Assembly: GCF_002887815.1 (NCBI RefSeq)
Contig: NZ_PDHO01000010.1
Span: 62,001-126,000, forward strand
Source of the DNA: Mycobacterium sp. ENV421
GTDB lineage: Bacteria > Actinomycetota > Actinomycetes > Mycobacteriales > Mycobacteriaceae
Direction of reading: 5' to 3'
Length of the DNA: 64,000 nucleotides
Positions 42,854 to 52,331 of this stretch are shown here, in pieces. Under the pieces are notes generated by a model that saw only the letters and a list, made by a program, of their open reading frames with translations, had not been told where the DNA came from and searched no databases. A program made the translations under genes and the position numbers. The first letter of the stretch is position 1, and every line of letters starts with the position of its first letter.

Positions 42854-43899
42854 TCGCCGCCGCCGGGCTGACCGATCTCGATCATCCGCTGCACGCTCGC
42901 GCGGGCCAGCCGGGCGGTCTCGAGATCGACGTCGACCTCGTCGGCGCCGTCCACCAGGCAGCGCAGCAACGCGGCCGGGGTGATCATCTTCATGTACTTG
43001 CACGACGCCCGGTCGTTGACGGCCTGGAAATCGATTCCCGGTGCGGCGCGGCGCAGTTGGTGCAGCATCCCGACCTCGGTGGCGACCAGCACCTGCTTGG
43101 CATGAGAGGCCTTCGCGGCGTCCAGCATGCCGCCGGTGGACAGGATCTTGACCCGGTCCGACGGGAAGGCGCCTTCACCGGCCAGATACAACGCCGATGT
43201 GGCACAACCGCATTCAGGATGGACGAACAGCTCCGCGTCCGGGTGGCTACGAGCCTGGTCGGCCAGTTCGTCGCCGTTGATACCCGCGTGCACGTGGCAC
43301 TCGCCTGCCCAGACGTGCAGGTTGGTCCGGCCGGTCATCCGGCGGACGTGGGCCCCGAGGAACTGGTCAGGGCAGAACAGCACCTCGCGGTCGGCCGGGA
43401 TGGACGCCACCACCTCGACGGCGTTGGACGAGGTGCAGCAGATGTCGGTGAGCGCCTTCACGGCGGCGGTGGTGTTGACGTAGGAGACGACGACCGCACC
43501 GGGGTGCTCGTCCTTCCAGGCCTGCAACTCCTCGGCGGTGATCGAGTCGGCCAGCGAGCAACCTGCGCGCTGGTCCGGGATCAGCACCGTTTTCTCGGGG
43601 CTGAGGATCTTGGCGGTCTCGGCCATGAAGTGCACGCCGCAGAACACGATCGTCTCTTCGGCGGCCTCGGCGGCGATCCGGGACAGCGCCAGCGAGTCAC
43701 CGACATGATCGGCGACGTCCTGAATGGCCGGCAGCTGGTAGTTGTGCGCCAGGATGGTCGCGTTCCGCAGGGTGGCCAGCCGGCGAATCTCGGCGGCCCA
43801 TTCCTCGTCGCCGTTCACGCCGGTGTAACCACCGGGTCCGTCGGTGATGCGAGCGACAAGGCCGGTCCCCACGGCGCCGGCACGATCCAAGACGGTCAT
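42850..43899 (-). CDS. nadA: Quinolinate synthase
   Basis: 4Fe-4S enzyme that condenses iminoaspartate with dihydroxyacetone phosphate. The 349-residue protein has [13 protein letters not shown], the cluster-binding cysteines spread over [21 protein letters not shown] and later CKYMK, and the triplicated NadA fold. The ATG follows GGAGGCGGAA, which selects it over an upstream ATG that would place the start in the operator. Heads nadABC, 25 nt from the NrtR palindrome. Confidence 0.96.
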   Translation of the reverse strand: MTVLDRAGAVGTGLVARITDGPGGYTGVNGDEEWAAEIRRLATLRNATILAHNYQLPAIQDVADHVGDSLALSRIAAEAAEETIVFCGVHFMAETAKILSPEKTVLIPDQRAGCSLADSITAEELQAWKDEHPGAVVVSYVNTTAAVKALTDICCTSSNAVEVVASIPADREVLFCPDQFLGAHVRRMTGRTNLHVWAGECHVHAGINGDELADQARSHPDAELFVHPECGCATSALYLAGEGAFPSDRVKILSTGGMLDAAKASHAKQVLVATEVGMLHQLRRAAPGIDFQAVNDRASCKYMKMITPAALLRCLVDGADEVDVDLETARLARASVQRMIEIGQPGGGE

Positions 43900-43924
43900 T
43901 TCCGCCTCCTGTCTTGCTTCCGAG

Positions 43925-43947
43925 GTTTTCGACTTATAATCGAAAAC
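43925..43947. promoter_or_regulatory. 23-bp palindromic NrtR operator
   Basis: GTTTTCGA and TCGAAAAC are perfect inverted arms around a 7-bp A/T centre (CTTATAA). The site lies between nadA and nrtR, ends one base before the nrtR GTG, and contains TATAAT (43935-43940) and its minus-strand counterpart TATAAG. One repressor dimer would cover both -10 boxes, so it would control nadABC and nrtR together. Confidence 0.85.
43935..43940 (+). promoter_or_regulatory. Candidate leaderless promoter (-10 box) of nrtR
   Basis: TATAAT, 7-nt spacer inside the right palindrome arm, then the GTG start. No ribosome site is possible in that spacing, so a leaderless mRNA is expected. Confidence 0.6.
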
Positions 43948-44640
43948 GTGCCCCATACTAGCACCGAACACGAAGTACTCGCCGTCGTATTCCAGGTTGG
44001 CGACGTCGAGTCCCGTACACCGGCCCTTAACGTGCTGTTATGGCAGCGCGGCCTGGATCCCGAGCGGGGCAAGTGGTCACTGCCCGGCGGCAGGCTGCGC
44101 GCCGACGAAGACCTGACCAGTTCGGTGCGCCGCCAGCTGGCCGAGAAGGTCGACGTCCGCGAGATCGCCCACCTGGAACAGCTCGCGGTCTTCTCCGACC
44201 CGGGCCGCGTGCCCGGTGTTCGCACGATCGCCTCGACATTCCTCGGACTGGTGCCCTCGGTCGCCACCCCGGAACTGCCGCCGGACACCCGCTGGCATCC
44301 GGTCAGCGCCCTACCGGAAATGGCGTTCGATCACGCCCCGATGGTGGAGTACGCCCGCACCAGGCTGGTCGCGAAGTTGTCCTATACCAATATCGGATTC
44401 GCCTTGACGCCACGGGAATTCGCACTCTCGACGTTACGTGACATCTACGGCGCCGCCCTCGGATACCAGGTCGACGCCACCAATTTGCAACGGGTGCTGG
44501 CGCGCCGCGGCGTCATCACGCCGACCGGGACGACCGCCCATCCGGGCCGCAGCGGCGGCCGCCCGGCGGCGCTGTACCGCTTCACCGACTCGCACTTGAG
44601 GGTGACCGACGAGTTTGCCGCGTTGCGGCCACCCGGGTGA
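43948..44640 (+). CDS. nrtR: Nudix-domain transcriptional regulator NrtR
   Basis: Repressor of NAD synthesis genes. The 230-residue protein has an N-terminal Nudix-like domain (about 1-140) whose Nudix box is degenerate (RRQLAEK in place of REUXEE), as in NrtR proteins that bind ADP-ribose but do not hydrolyse it, and a C-terminal winged helix (about 150-230, ending [16 protein letters not shown]). Orthologous to Rv1593c by synteny with nadA and with the Rv1592c-like lipase. GTG start with no leader. Confidence 0.92.
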   Translation: MPHTSTEHEVLAVVFQVGDVESRTPALNVLLWQRGLDPERGKWSLPGGRLRADEDLTSSVRRQLAEKVDVREIAHLEQLAVFSDPGRVPGVRTIASTFLGLVPSVATPELPPDTRWHPVSALPEMAFDHAPMVEYARTRLVAKLSYTNIGFALTPREFALSTLRDIYGAALGYQVDATNLQRVLARRGVITPTGTTAHPGRSGGRPAALYRFTDSHLRVTDEFAALRPPG

Positions 44641-44683
44641 GTCGGCTGGCTTCTTAGACCCTTCTTAAGGTAGAAAGGGTGGA

Positions 44684-46018
44684 ATGCATCCGGTGAGCAC
44701 CGGGGCGCCGAGCCCCGAATGGATCGGCCGCGCCCCGCACGAGGAGCTCGAGCGCGGCGCGCATCCGCTGCTCCCGGACGAGGATCCGTTCTACGAGCCG
44801 CCCGCCGGTTTCGAACATGCCGAGCCCGGCACGGTGCTGCGCTCCCGCGACGTCCAACTGGGTTTTCTGGGACTGATCCCGCAGCGGGTGCGGGCCACCC
44901 AGCTGCTGTACCGCAGCACCGACCACAACGGGCTACCGCAGGCCACCGTCACCACGGTGCTCATCCCGACCGGCCACACCCCCGACCAGGTCCGCAACGT
45001 CGTCTCGTATCAGTGCGCCATCGACGCGGTGGCCTCGCGCTGCTTCCCCTCCTACGCGATGCGCAGACACGCCAAAGCCGTCGGCTCGCTGCCCCAGCTC
45101 GAGTACCTGCTCGTCGCGGCCGCCCTCGCCGAGGGCTGGGTGGTTTCGGTCCCCGACCACGAGGGCCCGGCCGGCATCTGGGGCGCCCCCTACGAACCCG
45201 GCTACGCCGTCCTGGACGGGGTGCGCGCAGCACTCGGGTTTGAGGCGTTCGGTCTCGCCGCGGACAGCCAGATCGGGTTGTGGGGCTACTCCGGCGGCGG
45301 GCTCGCCACCGCGTGGGCGGCCGAGGTGCACGAGGACTACGCCCCCGAACTGAACATCGTCGGCGCCGTCCTGGGTTCGCCGGTCGGCGACCTGGGCCAC
45401 ACGTTCCGCCGGCTCAACGGCTCCTACCTCGCCGCACTTCCCGCGCTCGTGGTGGCCGCGCTGGCCAAGACCTATCCCGATCTGAACCGGGTGATCGAAC
45501 AGAACGCCACCGAGGACGGGCTGGCCCTGCTACGTCGGCTCGAGAACATGACAACCGCGGAGGCCGTCATCCGGTTGTTCCGCACCGACTTCGACGACCT
45601 GGTCCACCCGCCGCTGGAAGAGATCCTGGCGACGCCGGAAGTTCAGTACGTCTTCGACAACATCAAGCTCGGCAAGGCGGTTCCCGACCTTCCGGTGCTG
45701 ATCGTGCAGGCCGTCCACGACTCGGTAATCGACGTCGACGACATCGACGACCTGGTGCACACCTACTCAGCCGGCGGGGCGCGGGTGACCTACCACCGCG
45801 ACATGTTCAGCGAGCACATGCTGCTGCATCCGATGTCGGCGCCGATGACTCTGCGCTGGCTGACCGACCGGTTCGCCCAGCGCCCGATCGACGAGCACAT
45901 CGTGCGCACGAAGTGGCCGACGCTGCTCAATCCCATGACCTACGCGGGAATGTTGCGCCTCGGCGGGATCGTCGCGCGCGTGGTGTCCGGCGGCCGGGTG
46001 CCACTGCGCCCGCTCTAG
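44684..46018 (+). CDS. Secretory-lipase-family alpha/beta hydrolase (Rv1592c-like)
   Basis: A 444-residue lipase of the LIP family. Nucleophile serine lies in [17 protein letters not shown] (about residue 205), the acid probably in [12 protein letters not shown], and the His in [11 protein letters not shown]. There is no obvious signal peptide. AAAGGGTGGA precedes the ATG. Function may be triacylglycerol or cutinase-like hydrolysis. The same gene stands beside nrtR in M. tuberculosis. Convergent with the DUF2567 gene, 12 nt apart. Confidence 0.88.
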   Translation: MHPVSTGAPSPEWIGRAPHEELERGAHPLLPDEDPFYEPPAGFEHAEPGTVLRSRDVQLGFLGLIPQRVRATQLLYRSTDHNGLPQATVTTVLIPTGHTPDQVRNVVSYQCAIDAVASRCFPSYAMRRHAKAVGSLPQLEYLLVAAALAEGWVVSVPDHEGPAGIWGAPYEPGYAVLDGVRAALGFEAFGLAADSQIGLWGYSGGGLATAWAAEVHEDYAPELNIVGAVLGSPVGDLGHTFRRLNGSYLAALPALVVAALAKTYPDLNRVIEQNATEDGLALLRRLENMTTAEAVIRLFRTDFDDLVHPPLEEILATPEVQYVFDNIKLGKAVPDLPVLIVQAVHDSVIDVDDIDDLVHTYSAGGARVTYHRDMFSEHMLLHPMSAPMTLRWLTDRFAQRPIDEHIVRTKWPTLLNPMTYAGMLRLGGIVARVVSGGRVPLRPL

Positions 46019-46030
46019 AGGGGCCCAGCT

Positions 46031-46621
46031 CTAAGCGGCGGCGCGGTCCATCGGCGGCACGGCCCCGAGATCGTCACGCGGTGTGGCCACCGCCATCAAG
46101 GCATATGTCAGCGCCGCAATCGCAGCCGGGAACAGTAGCGTCGTCGCGATCTGCAACGGCCCGTGCGCGAAGAACACCGGCGGCGCCTCGGAGTAGTAGA
46201 AGATCCGGTTCTCCGGGGTGACCGGAGCCGTGTCGAACGGGACCGGCCCGTAATGCCAGCGCACCAGCAGCGCGCCGACGCCCGCGGCCGCTGCGGCCGC
46301 GGCTATCGAACCGACCCACAGCGCGGTCGCCAGCAGCGGCCCGCGATGGGCGCGCCACTGCCACACCAGTACCGCCGCGACGATCGCCATCGACGTCAGC
46401 AACCCGATGAGCAGTGCCGCCGCCACGAACAGGTGGTCGGATTCGCTGCCGAGGTAGGTCTGCACCCGCTGACCGGATCGGGTCAGCGCCACCACGCCGT
46501 GCGCAGAGGGCGCCAGGACCGACCACACGGCGCCGATCACCGCACCCGTCACGGTCAATCCGACGACCACCACGATTGCCGCGCGGCGCCGCGAAAAGCG
46601 TTGTTGTGATTCGGGATTCAC
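46031..46621 (-). CDS. DUF2567-family membrane protein
   Basis: A 196-residue protein with four membrane helices ([20 protein letters not shown], and three later) and a polar tail. DUF2567 is a mycobacterial family of unknown function (Rv1591-like). The GTG start overlaps the bsaP stop by 4 nt (GTGA), so it belongs to the bioB-bsaP operon. Confidence 0.88.
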   Translation of the reverse strand: MNPESQQRFSRRRAAIVVVVGLTVTGAVIGAVWSVLAPSAHGVVALTRSGQRVQTYLGSESDHLFVAAALLIGLLTSMAIVAAVLVWQWRAHRGPLLATALWVGSIAAAAAAAGVGALLVRWHYGPVPFDTAPVTPENRIFYYSEAPPVFFAHGPLQIATTLLFPAAIAALTYALMAVATPRDDLGAVPPMDRAAA

Positions 46622-46851
46622 CGCTGGTCCTCCAGATCGTGGGAGTCGACGCGCCCGTGGCGCGAGCACTTGGCCCACCAGCCGTCCGGGCGAACCTGGA
46701 CCACCATCCGGCGTCCGCACTCCGCGCAGAAGCGAGGCGGCTCGAGTCCGAGCTGTGCGGCGGTGGGCACCACGCTGCCGGCGGGCTCACCGGTGTAGAC
46801 GTTGTAGACCCCGGCACTCACCGGAGCGGGCAGCTGTCCGACCATCGCCAC
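46618..46851 (-). CDS. bsaP: Biotin synthase auxiliary protein BsaP
   Basis: A 77-residue protein with a CAEC...CSRH zinc-ribbon-like or Fe-S site (FCAECGRRM and [10 protein letters not shown]), downstream of bioB. Recent work on mycobacteria reports that biotin synthase needs such an auxiliary protein; I assign it by position, size and motif. GTG start overlaps the bioB stop as TAGTG; an ATG two codons later is an alternative. Confidence 0.82.
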   Translation of the reverse strand: MAMVGQLPAPVSAGVYNVYTGEPAGSVVPTAAQLGLEPPRFCAECGRRMVVQVRPDGWWAKCSRHGRVDSHDLEDQR

Positions 46852-47858
46852 TACAGGCTGGCGTTCAGAGCCTTGATCGGCATCTGCAGATCCTCGAGCA
46901 GCTCGAGATCGGCCTCAGCCGGGCGACCCAGCGTCGTCAGGTAGTTTCCGACGATCACGGCGTTGATGCCACCGAGGATGCCCTGTTTGGCGCCGAGGTC
47001 GCCGAGCGTGATCTCCCGGCCACCGGCGAACCGGAGCATCGTGCGCGGCAGTGCCAGGCGGAACGCGGCGACGGCCTTGAGGGCCTCGGACGCCGGCAAC
47101 ACCTCCAGATCACCGAACGGGGTGCCCGGCCGCGGGTTCAGGAAGTTCAGCGGCACCTCGTGCGGATCGAGTTCGGCCAGGTTCGCGGCGAACTCGGCGC
47201 GCTGCTCGAGCGTCTCCCCCATACCGAGGATGCCGCCGCAGCACACCTCCATGCCGGCCTCGCGCACCATCTCCAGCGTTCCCCACCGCTCCTCCCACGA
47301 GTGGGTGGTGACGACGTTCGGGAAGTAGGACTGCGCGGTCTCGAGGTTGTGGTTGTAGCGGTGGACGCCCATCTCCTTGAGGCGGTCCACCTGCTCCTGG
47401 GTGAGCATCCCCAGCGAGCAGGCGATCTGAATGTCGACCTCGTCGCGAATCGCTTCGATTCCGGCGGCCACCTGGGCCAGCAGCCGCTCGTCGGGTCCGC
47501 GCACGGCGGCCACGATGCAGAACTCGGTGGCGCCGGACTTCGCGGTCTGCTTGGCGGCCTCGACCAGGCTCGGGATGTCCAGCCAGGCGCTGCGCACCGG
47601 CGAGGCGAACAGGCCGGACTGCGAACAGAAGTGGCAATCCTCCGGGCAGCCACCGGTTTTCAGGCTGATGATGCCCTCGACCTCGACCTCGGGGCCGCAC
47701 CACTTCATCCGGACCTCGTGGGCGAGGGCCAGGAGTTCTTCGAGGTGATCGTCGGACAGCTGCAAGACCTCGAGCACCTGATCGCGGGACAGCCCCTCGC
47801 CGCGCTCGAGCACCTGCTCGCGCGCCAGTGCCAATACGTCCGTCGCTGCCTGCGTCAC
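46851..47858 (-). CDS. bioB: Biotin synthase
   Basis: Radical-SAM enzyme that inserts sulfur into dethiobiotin. The 335-residue TIM barrel carries the radical-SAM cluster motif [10 protein letters not shown] and the second cluster ligands in the barrel ([14 protein letters not shown] and similar). GTG start with AGGAGG about 9 nt upstream. It is divergent from bioQ, 55 nt apart, with a BioQ operator between them. Confidence 0.97.
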   Translation of the reverse strand: MTQAATDVLALAREQVLERGEGLSRDQVLEVLQLSDDHLEELLALAHEVRMKWCGPEVEVEGIISLKTGGCPEDCHFCSQSGLFASPVRSAWLDIPSLVEAAKQTAKSGATEFCIVAAVRGPDERLLAQVAAGIEAIRDEVDIQIACSLGMLTQEQVDRLKEMGVHRYNHNLETAQSYFPNVVTTHSWEERWGTLEMVREAGMEVCCGGILGMGETLEQRAEFAANLAELDPHEVPLNFLNPRPGTPFGDLEVLPASEALKAVAAFRLALPRTMLRFAGGREITLGDLGAKQGILGGINAVIVGNYLTTLGRPAEADLELLEDLQMPIKALNASL

Positions 47859-47885
47859 CGGCTCGTCCTCCTGCGTTCGCCAACT

Positions 47886-47898
47886 TGAACAGTGTTCA
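47886..47898. promoter_or_regulatory. BioQ operator between bioB and bioQ
   Basis: TGAAC-AGT-GTTCA matches the TGAAC-N3-GTTCA palindrome reported for BioQ. It lies just upstream of the bioQ -10 box and serves bioB on the other strand. Confidence 0.85.
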
Positions 47899-47901
47899 GG
47901 C

Positions 47902-47907
47902 TAGGCT
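47902..47907 (+). promoter_or_regulatory. Candidate leaderless promoter (-10 box) of bioQ
   Basis: TAGGCT, 6-nt spacer, GTG. The BioQ site sits 3 nt upstream, over the expected -35 region, so autorepression is likely. Confidence 0.55.
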
Positions 47908-47913
47908 ACCCGT

Positions 47914-48492
47914 GTGCAGCTCCACAAACGCGACGTGGTCGACGCGGCGACGACACTGCTGGACAACTACGGCATGGCCGACCTGTCCATGCGGCGGCTG
48001 GCCCGCGAGCTCGCGGTCTCCCCCGGCGCGCTGTACTGGCATTTCGCCAACAAGCAGCAACTACTCGGCGCGGTCGCTGACCGAATCCTGCGAAGTGTCC
48101 ACGATGTGTCTGCGGACTGGCGCGTCCGCGTCGAGGCGATCTGCGCTCAGTTGCGCGACGCCCTGTTGTCCCACACCGACGGCGCCGAGTTGGTGTCCGC
48201 CAGTTTCGCCGCAGGCCAGTCGGAGGCGATGACGCAGATCCTGGACTGGCTGGCCGACGCGGCGATCTCCGCGGGCGTCGATGCCGGGCACGCCGGGACC
48301 GCCGGCCGCACTGTCCTCTACTACGTGCTGGGCTTCACCGCTGACGAGCAGTCCCGTCTGCAATGGGACGCCGCCGGTGCCGACCTCCCCGACGAACAAT
48401 CCGTGCTCGGCGCCGACGCCAGCCGCCGGTTCGGCTTCGGGGTGCAGCTGCTGGTCGACGGCATCGCGGCGCGGCGCAGCCTGCCGGTGTGA
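47914..48492 (+). CDS. bioQ: TetR-family regulator BioQ
   Basis: A 192-residue repressor of biotin genes. The N-terminal TetR helix-turn-helix is MRRLARELAVSPGALYWHF (about 26-44), followed by a ligand domain with AGTAGRTVLYYVLGF. The assignment rests on position beside bioB and on two matching BioQ palindromes, one at bioB/bioQ and one at bioF. The GTG start has no leader. Confidence 0.9.
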   Translation: MQLHKRDVVDAATTLLDNYGMADLSMRRLARELAVSPGALYWHFANKQQLLGAVADRILRSVHDVSADWRVRVEAICAQLRDALLSHTDGAELVSASFAAGQSEAMTQILDWLADAAISAGVDAGHAGTAGRTVLYYVLGFTADEQSRLQWDAAGADLPDEQSVLGADASRRFGFGVQLLVDGIAARRSLPV

Positions 48493-48531
48493 ACACAGTC
48501 GAGCAGCCGCCTAGAAGCGTTGCCGCGCAGG

Positions 48532-49056
48532 TTAACTGATCAGCACGCGATCGGTCCGCGTATCACTGTCCCAACGTCGTAGCCCCACAATGCCGGCCCG
48601 GATGTCGGTGGTGATCCCGTCGACCAATCCGAGGGCGTCGCCGGCCTGAGCCGGGGCGAACCGGCGCCCCAACGTGACGTGCGGCGTCCACCGGCCCGGC
48701 ACGCTGTGTGCGAAGACATTGGTCAGCGACGGCAGGCACACGTCGTAGATGTGTTCGTGCAGAGCCAGCAGTCCTGCGGAGGGAACCACCAACCGCGCCA
48801 GCGTCATCCGCCCGACGCCGAAGATCAGCGGCGCGCCCAGGACCGCACGAAGCGGTAACCGGTCCGCCAGTGCGGCCAGCCGCTCGTCGACGTCGGGTGA
48901 GATCTGCTCGGCGGCGATCAGCGTGATGTGCGGGCGGTTGGTGTCGGAGGTGACCCGCAGTTGGCTGGGCAGACCGGCATCGGCCAGCGCCTGCCACGTG
49001 TGCCGCACCGCGTTGTCGGCACGCTGGTCGAGGAGCAGTTCGATCGAGTGCGCCAT
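48532..49056 (-). CDS. 2H phosphoesterase/2'-5' RNA ligase-like protein
   Basis: A 174-residue protein with the two HxT motifs of the 2H superfamily (RPHITLIAAE and TPHVTLGRRF). These enzymes act on cyclic phosphodiesters or tRNA ends. It is the last gene after bioF and bioD, 1 nt from bioD, as is Rv1571 in M. tuberculosis; its link to biotin is not understood. Start ATG (MAHSIELLLD). Confidence 0.85.
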   Translation of the reverse strand: MAHSIELLLDQRADNAVRHTWQALADAGLPSQLRVTSDTNRPHITLIAAEQISPDVDERLAALADRLPLRAVLGAPLIFGVGRMTLARLVVPSAGLLALHEHIYDVCLPSLTNVFAHSVPGRWTPHVTLGRRFAPAQAGDALGLVDGITTDIRAGIVGLRRWDSDTRTDRVLIS

Positions 49057-49057
49057 C

Positions 49058-49735
49058 TCAGATCAGGCCGGCGACCCAGTCCGGGTCGAACGCCCGAGCG
49101 CTGAACAGCGCGAAGTCAGTCGGCGACACCGCGGCCACCCCCGCCGGCAGCGCCGCGCGGACCGGAGCCAGTTTGGCCAACGCCTCACGGTTGGATTTCT
49201 CCGCCGGGCCGGGCTGGGCGGGCCAGGCGCCGATCACCAGACCGGCACACGAAAGACCCTTGGCGCCAAGCCCTTCCAACGTCAAGGAGGTGTGGTTCAG
49301 CGTACCCAGACCCGGTTCGACGACGACGAGCACCGGCGCGGCGAGTTCGACCGCGAGATCGCGCAGCGTCGCGCCGTCGGCCGTCAGTTCCACCAGCAGG
49401 CCACCGGCCCCCTCGACCAGCGTCAGTCGCCCGGCCCTGTCGACGTCGCGGATGACGCTCAGCAGCTCGCCGGTGCTGGGCAGCGGCAGGCCGGCGCTGT
49501 CGGCCGCTGCCACCGGCGCCAGCGGATCCGGATACCGGGCGACCCCGATCAGTTCGGTGACGCCGGCCAGCCTGCCGACTTCCGCGAGGTCGTCGTCGCC
49601 GTCGGCGGTGCCGGTCTGCACCGGCTTGCACACCGCGACATCCTGCTCGGCCACCCGCGCGTGGCAGGCCAGTGCCGCGGTCACAACGGTTTTTCCCACC
49701 CCGGTCCCGGTGCCGGTGACGACCAGCACGCTCAT
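49058..49735 (-). CDS. bioD: Dethiobiotin synthetase
   Basis: ATP-dependent carboxylation of DAPA to dethiobiotin. The 225-residue P-loop protein has [15 protein letters not shown] (about 7-21), [14 protein letters not shown] and [12 protein letters not shown]. Its ATG overlaps the bioF stop by 4 nt. Confidence 0.96.
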   Translation of the reverse strand: MSVLVVTGTGTGVGKTVVTAALACHARVAEQDVAVCKPVQTGTADGDDDLAEVGRLAGVTELIGVARYPDPLAPVAAADSAGLPLPSTGELLSVIRDVDRAGRLTLVEGAGGLLVELTADGATLRDLAVELAAPVLVVVEPGLGTLNHTSLTLEGLGAKGLSCAGLVIGAWPAQPGPAEKSNREALAKLAPVRAALPAGVAAVSPTDFALFSARAFDPDWVAGLI

Positions 49736-50880
49736 CGGGGGTGCGCCGCCAATACCGAGGTCAAGACGTCGCGCGCGGTGTCCATCTCATCGTCGGTCAA
49801 CGATGCCCGCGCGGTCAGTCGCAGCCGCGAGGTGCCGGCAGGAACCGTCGGCGGCCGGAAACAACCGACCCGCACCCCGGCCTCCAGGCATGCGCTCGCC
49901 GCGGCCACCGCGATCTCCGGGTCGCCGAGAATGACTGATACGACGGCAGATTCGGGATTGTCGGGGACGTCGCACATCTCGGCCAACTCCCGGGCACGGT
50001 CGATCACCGCCGTGGCCCGCTGCGGTTCGGCGGTCAGCACGGTGAGCGCGGCCAGTGCGGCGCCGACCGGCGCCGGAGCCAGCCCGGTGTCGAAGATCAT
50101 CGTGCGCGCGGCGTCGATGAGGTGGTCGCGCACCGCGGCGGGGCCGAGCACCGCGCCGCCCTGGCTGCCCAGCGACTTCGACATCGTGGTCGTCATGATC
50201 ACGTCGGGCGCCCCGGCCAATCCGGCCTCGTGGATCAGGCCCCGCCCGCCGGTGCCGCGGACCCCGAGACCATGGGCCTCGTCGACCAGCAGCAGCGCCG
50301 CGTGCTTGCGGCAGACCTCGTGCAGCCTGCGCAGCGGCGCCAGCCCGCCGTCGGTGCTGAACACCGATTCGGTGATGACCAGCGCCCGCTCCTCGTCGCG
50401 CCCGGCCAGCGCGGCCGCGACCGCGTCGACATCAAGGTGCGGCGCGACGACGACCCGCGCCCGCGACAGCCGGCAGGCGTCGACCAGCGAGGCGTGCGAC
50501 AGCGCGTCGGACACGATCAGCGAACCGGGGCCGGACAGCGCCACGGTGGCGCCGATGTTGGCGGTGTAGCCCGAGGAGAACACCAGCGCGGCCTCGGCGC
50601 CGGCGAAATCGGCCAGCGCCCTCTCGAATTCTTCGTGCAGTTCGGTGTTTCCGGTGACCAGCCGCGAGCCGGTCGAGCCCGCACCCCAGGTGCGCAACGC
50701 AGCGACCCCACCGTCGATGACGGCGGGATGCTGGGACAGGCCCAGATAATCGTTGGAGGCCAGGTCCAGTTCGGTGGCCACCGCGGGCCGGGTGCGCAGC
50801 GATCGACGCAGGCCGGCGTTCCGGCGCTGCTGCTCGACGGTGTCGAGCCAGGCCAGTGGGGACAGACCGACGCGGGTCAC
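49732..50880 (-). CDS. bioF: 8-amino-7-oxononanoate synthase
   Basis: PLP enzyme joining pimeloyl-thioester with alanine. The 382-residue protein has [13 protein letters not shown] at the N-terminus, VDEAHGLGV and the lysine in [16 protein letters not shown] at 50880 ([13 protein letters not shown]) is preferred to GTG at 50886, since GGAGG lies about 7 nt before the former and overlaps the latter. A BioQ site lies 22 nt upstream. Confidence 0.96.
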   Translation of the reverse strand: MTRVGLSPLAWLDTVEQQRRNAGLRRSLRTRPAVATELDLASNDYLGLSQHPAVIDGGVAALRTWGAGSTGSRLVTGNTELHEEFERALADFAGAEAALVFSSGYTANIGATVALSGPGSLIVSDALSHASLVDACRLSRARVVVAPHLDVDAVAAALAGRDEERALVITESVFSTDGGLAPLRRLHEVCRKHAALLLVDEAHGLGVRGTGGRGLIHEAGLAGAPDVIMTTTMSKSLGSQGGAVLGPAAVRDHLIDAARTMIFDTGLAPAPVGAALAALTVLTAEPQRATAVIDRARELAEMCDVPDNPESAVVSVILGDPEIAVAAASACLEAGVRVGCFRPPTVPAGTSRLRLTARASLTDDEMDTARDVLTSVLAAHPR

Positions 50881-50901
50881 AGGCACTCCTCCGACGCTAC
50901 T

Positions 50902-50914
50902 TGAACACCGTTCA
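50902..50914. promoter_or_regulatory. BioQ operator upstream of bioF, over the bioA stop codon
   Basis: TGAAC-ACC-GTTCA, a perfect 13-bp palindrome with the spacing of the bioB/bioQ site. Its last three bases are the bioA stop codon. It can control bioFD separately from bioA. Confidence 0.8.
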
Positions 50915-52204
50915 GGTTAGAGCACGGGCCACGGCGACCATCGCCGAGGTGATCTGATCCACCTCGGCCGGCGTGCAGATGAACGGCGGCATCGCGTAGA
51001 TCAGGTTGCGGAAGGGCCGCAGCCAGACGCCGTTGTCCAGGGCGACCGGGGTGGCGACGGTCAGGTCGACCGGCTGCCGCGTCTCGATCACTCCGATCGC
51101 ACCGAGCACCCGGACATCGGCCACCGACGACAGCGCGCGGGCCGGCTCGAGCCCTTCGGCCAGCCCGGCGCCGATCTCGGCCACCCGGCCGCGCCAGTCC
51201 TGCGCGAGCAACAGTTCGACCGCGGCCACCGACACCGCGCATGCCAGCGCATTGGCCATGAACGTGGGCCCGTGCATCAACGCACCGGCCTCGCTACCAC
51301 TGATCGTCCGGGCAATCTCCAGCGTGCACAGGGTGGCCGCCAGCGTGACGTAACCGCCGGTCAACGCCTTGCCGACGCACATGATGTCCGGACTGACCCC
51401 GGCGTGGTCGGCGGCGAACAGCTCCCCGGTGCGCCCGAACCCGGTGGCGATCTCGTCGAAGATCAGCAGCACTCCGGCGCGGTCGCACAGCGCGCGCAGG
51501 TCGCTCAGGTAGCGCGGGTCGTGGAATCGCATCCCGCCCGCGCCCTGCACGACCGGCTCGACGATCACCGCGGCGAGTGAATCGGCATGCTCGAGCAACT
51601 GCTCCGCGAACGCCGCGACGTAGGCCGGGTCGTAGTCCCCCGGCACCGGGGGCGCGAACACCTGCGGGGACAGCACGTCGCTCCACAGCGAATGCATGCC
51701 GCCGTCCGGGTCGCAGACGCTCATCGGGGTGAAGGTGTCGCCGTGATATCCGCCACGCCACGTCATCAACTTGGACTTGCCGAAGCGGCCCGCGCTGCGC
51801 CAATACTGCAGCGCCATCTTGACTGCGACCTCCACGGCCACCGAGCCGGAGTCGGAGAAGAACACGGTTTCCAGCCCGGCCGGTGTGATGTCGACCAGCA
51901 GCTGCGCGAGACGCGCGGCGGGCTCGTGGGTCAACCCGCCGAACATGACGTGATTCATCGTCGACAACTGGCGGCTCAGGGCCGCGTCGAGCACCGGGTG
52001 GCCGTGACCGTGCACCGCCGTCCACCAGGACGCCATCGCATCGAGCACCCTGATCTCGGTGTCGTCGCGAACCAGGGTGAGCCACGCCCCCTGGGCGCGG
52101 GTGGCCACCACCGGCGCCATCGCCTCGGCGCCGATCGTGCTGTACGGGTGCCAGATATGCGCGGCGTCGATCTCACTGATCTGCTGGGGGGTCAACGCCG
52201 ACAC
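50912..52204 (-). CDS. bioA: Adenosylmethionine-8-amino-7-oxononanoate aminotransferase
   Basis: Transamination of KAPA to DAPA, using S-adenosylmethionine as amino donor. The 430-residue class III aminotransferase has HIWHPYSTIGAE, LIFDEIATGFGRTG and the PLP lysine in CVGKALTGGY. GTG start, preceded by a TAGGCT box 8 nt upstream and no ribosome site. No BioQ palindrome is visible before bioA, in contrast to bioF and bioB. Confidence 0.95.
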   Translation of the reverse strand: MSALTPQQISEIDAAHIWHPYSTIGAEAMAPVVATRAQGAWLTLVRDDTEIRVLDAMASWWTAVHGHGHPVLDAALSRQLSTMNHVMFGGLTHEPAARLAQLLVDITPAGLETVFFSDSGSVAVEVAVKMALQYWRSAGRFGKSKLMTWRGGYHGDTFTPMSVCDPDGGMHSLWSDVLSPQVFAPPVPGDYDPAYVAAFAEQLLEHADSLAAVIVEPVVQGAGGMRFHDPRYLSDLRALCDRAGVLLIFDEIATGFGRTGELFAADHAGVSPDIMCVGKALTGGYVTLAATLCTLEIARTISGSEAGALMHGPTFMANALACAVSVAAVELLLAQDWRGRVAEIGAGLAEGLEPARALSSVADVRVLGAIGVIETRQPVDLTVATPVALDNGVWLRPFRNLIYAMPPFICTPAEVDQITSAMVAVARALT

Positions 52205-52212
52205 GCTGTGTG

Positions 52213-52218
52213 AGCCTA
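52213..52218 (-). promoter_or_regulatory. Candidate -10 box of bioA
   Basis: TAGGCT on the minus strand, 8 nt before the GTG start; the mRNA would have at most a 1-2 nt leader. Confidence 0.45.
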
Positions 52219-52331
52219 GCCGAGGTCGACATCAGCCCCCGAGCGCGTTTGCTCAACGGATTCCGTAGCTCCGACGCGCCCTTCGCTGCGGATGAGAAGA
52301 CTACCGGGGTTGGGTAGATTGAGCCCCGATC

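Noticed and set aside
46015..46034. Small hairpin between the lipase and DUF2567 genes
   Set aside because: TAGAG/CTCTA gives only a 5-bp stem around the two stops; too weak to call a terminator.
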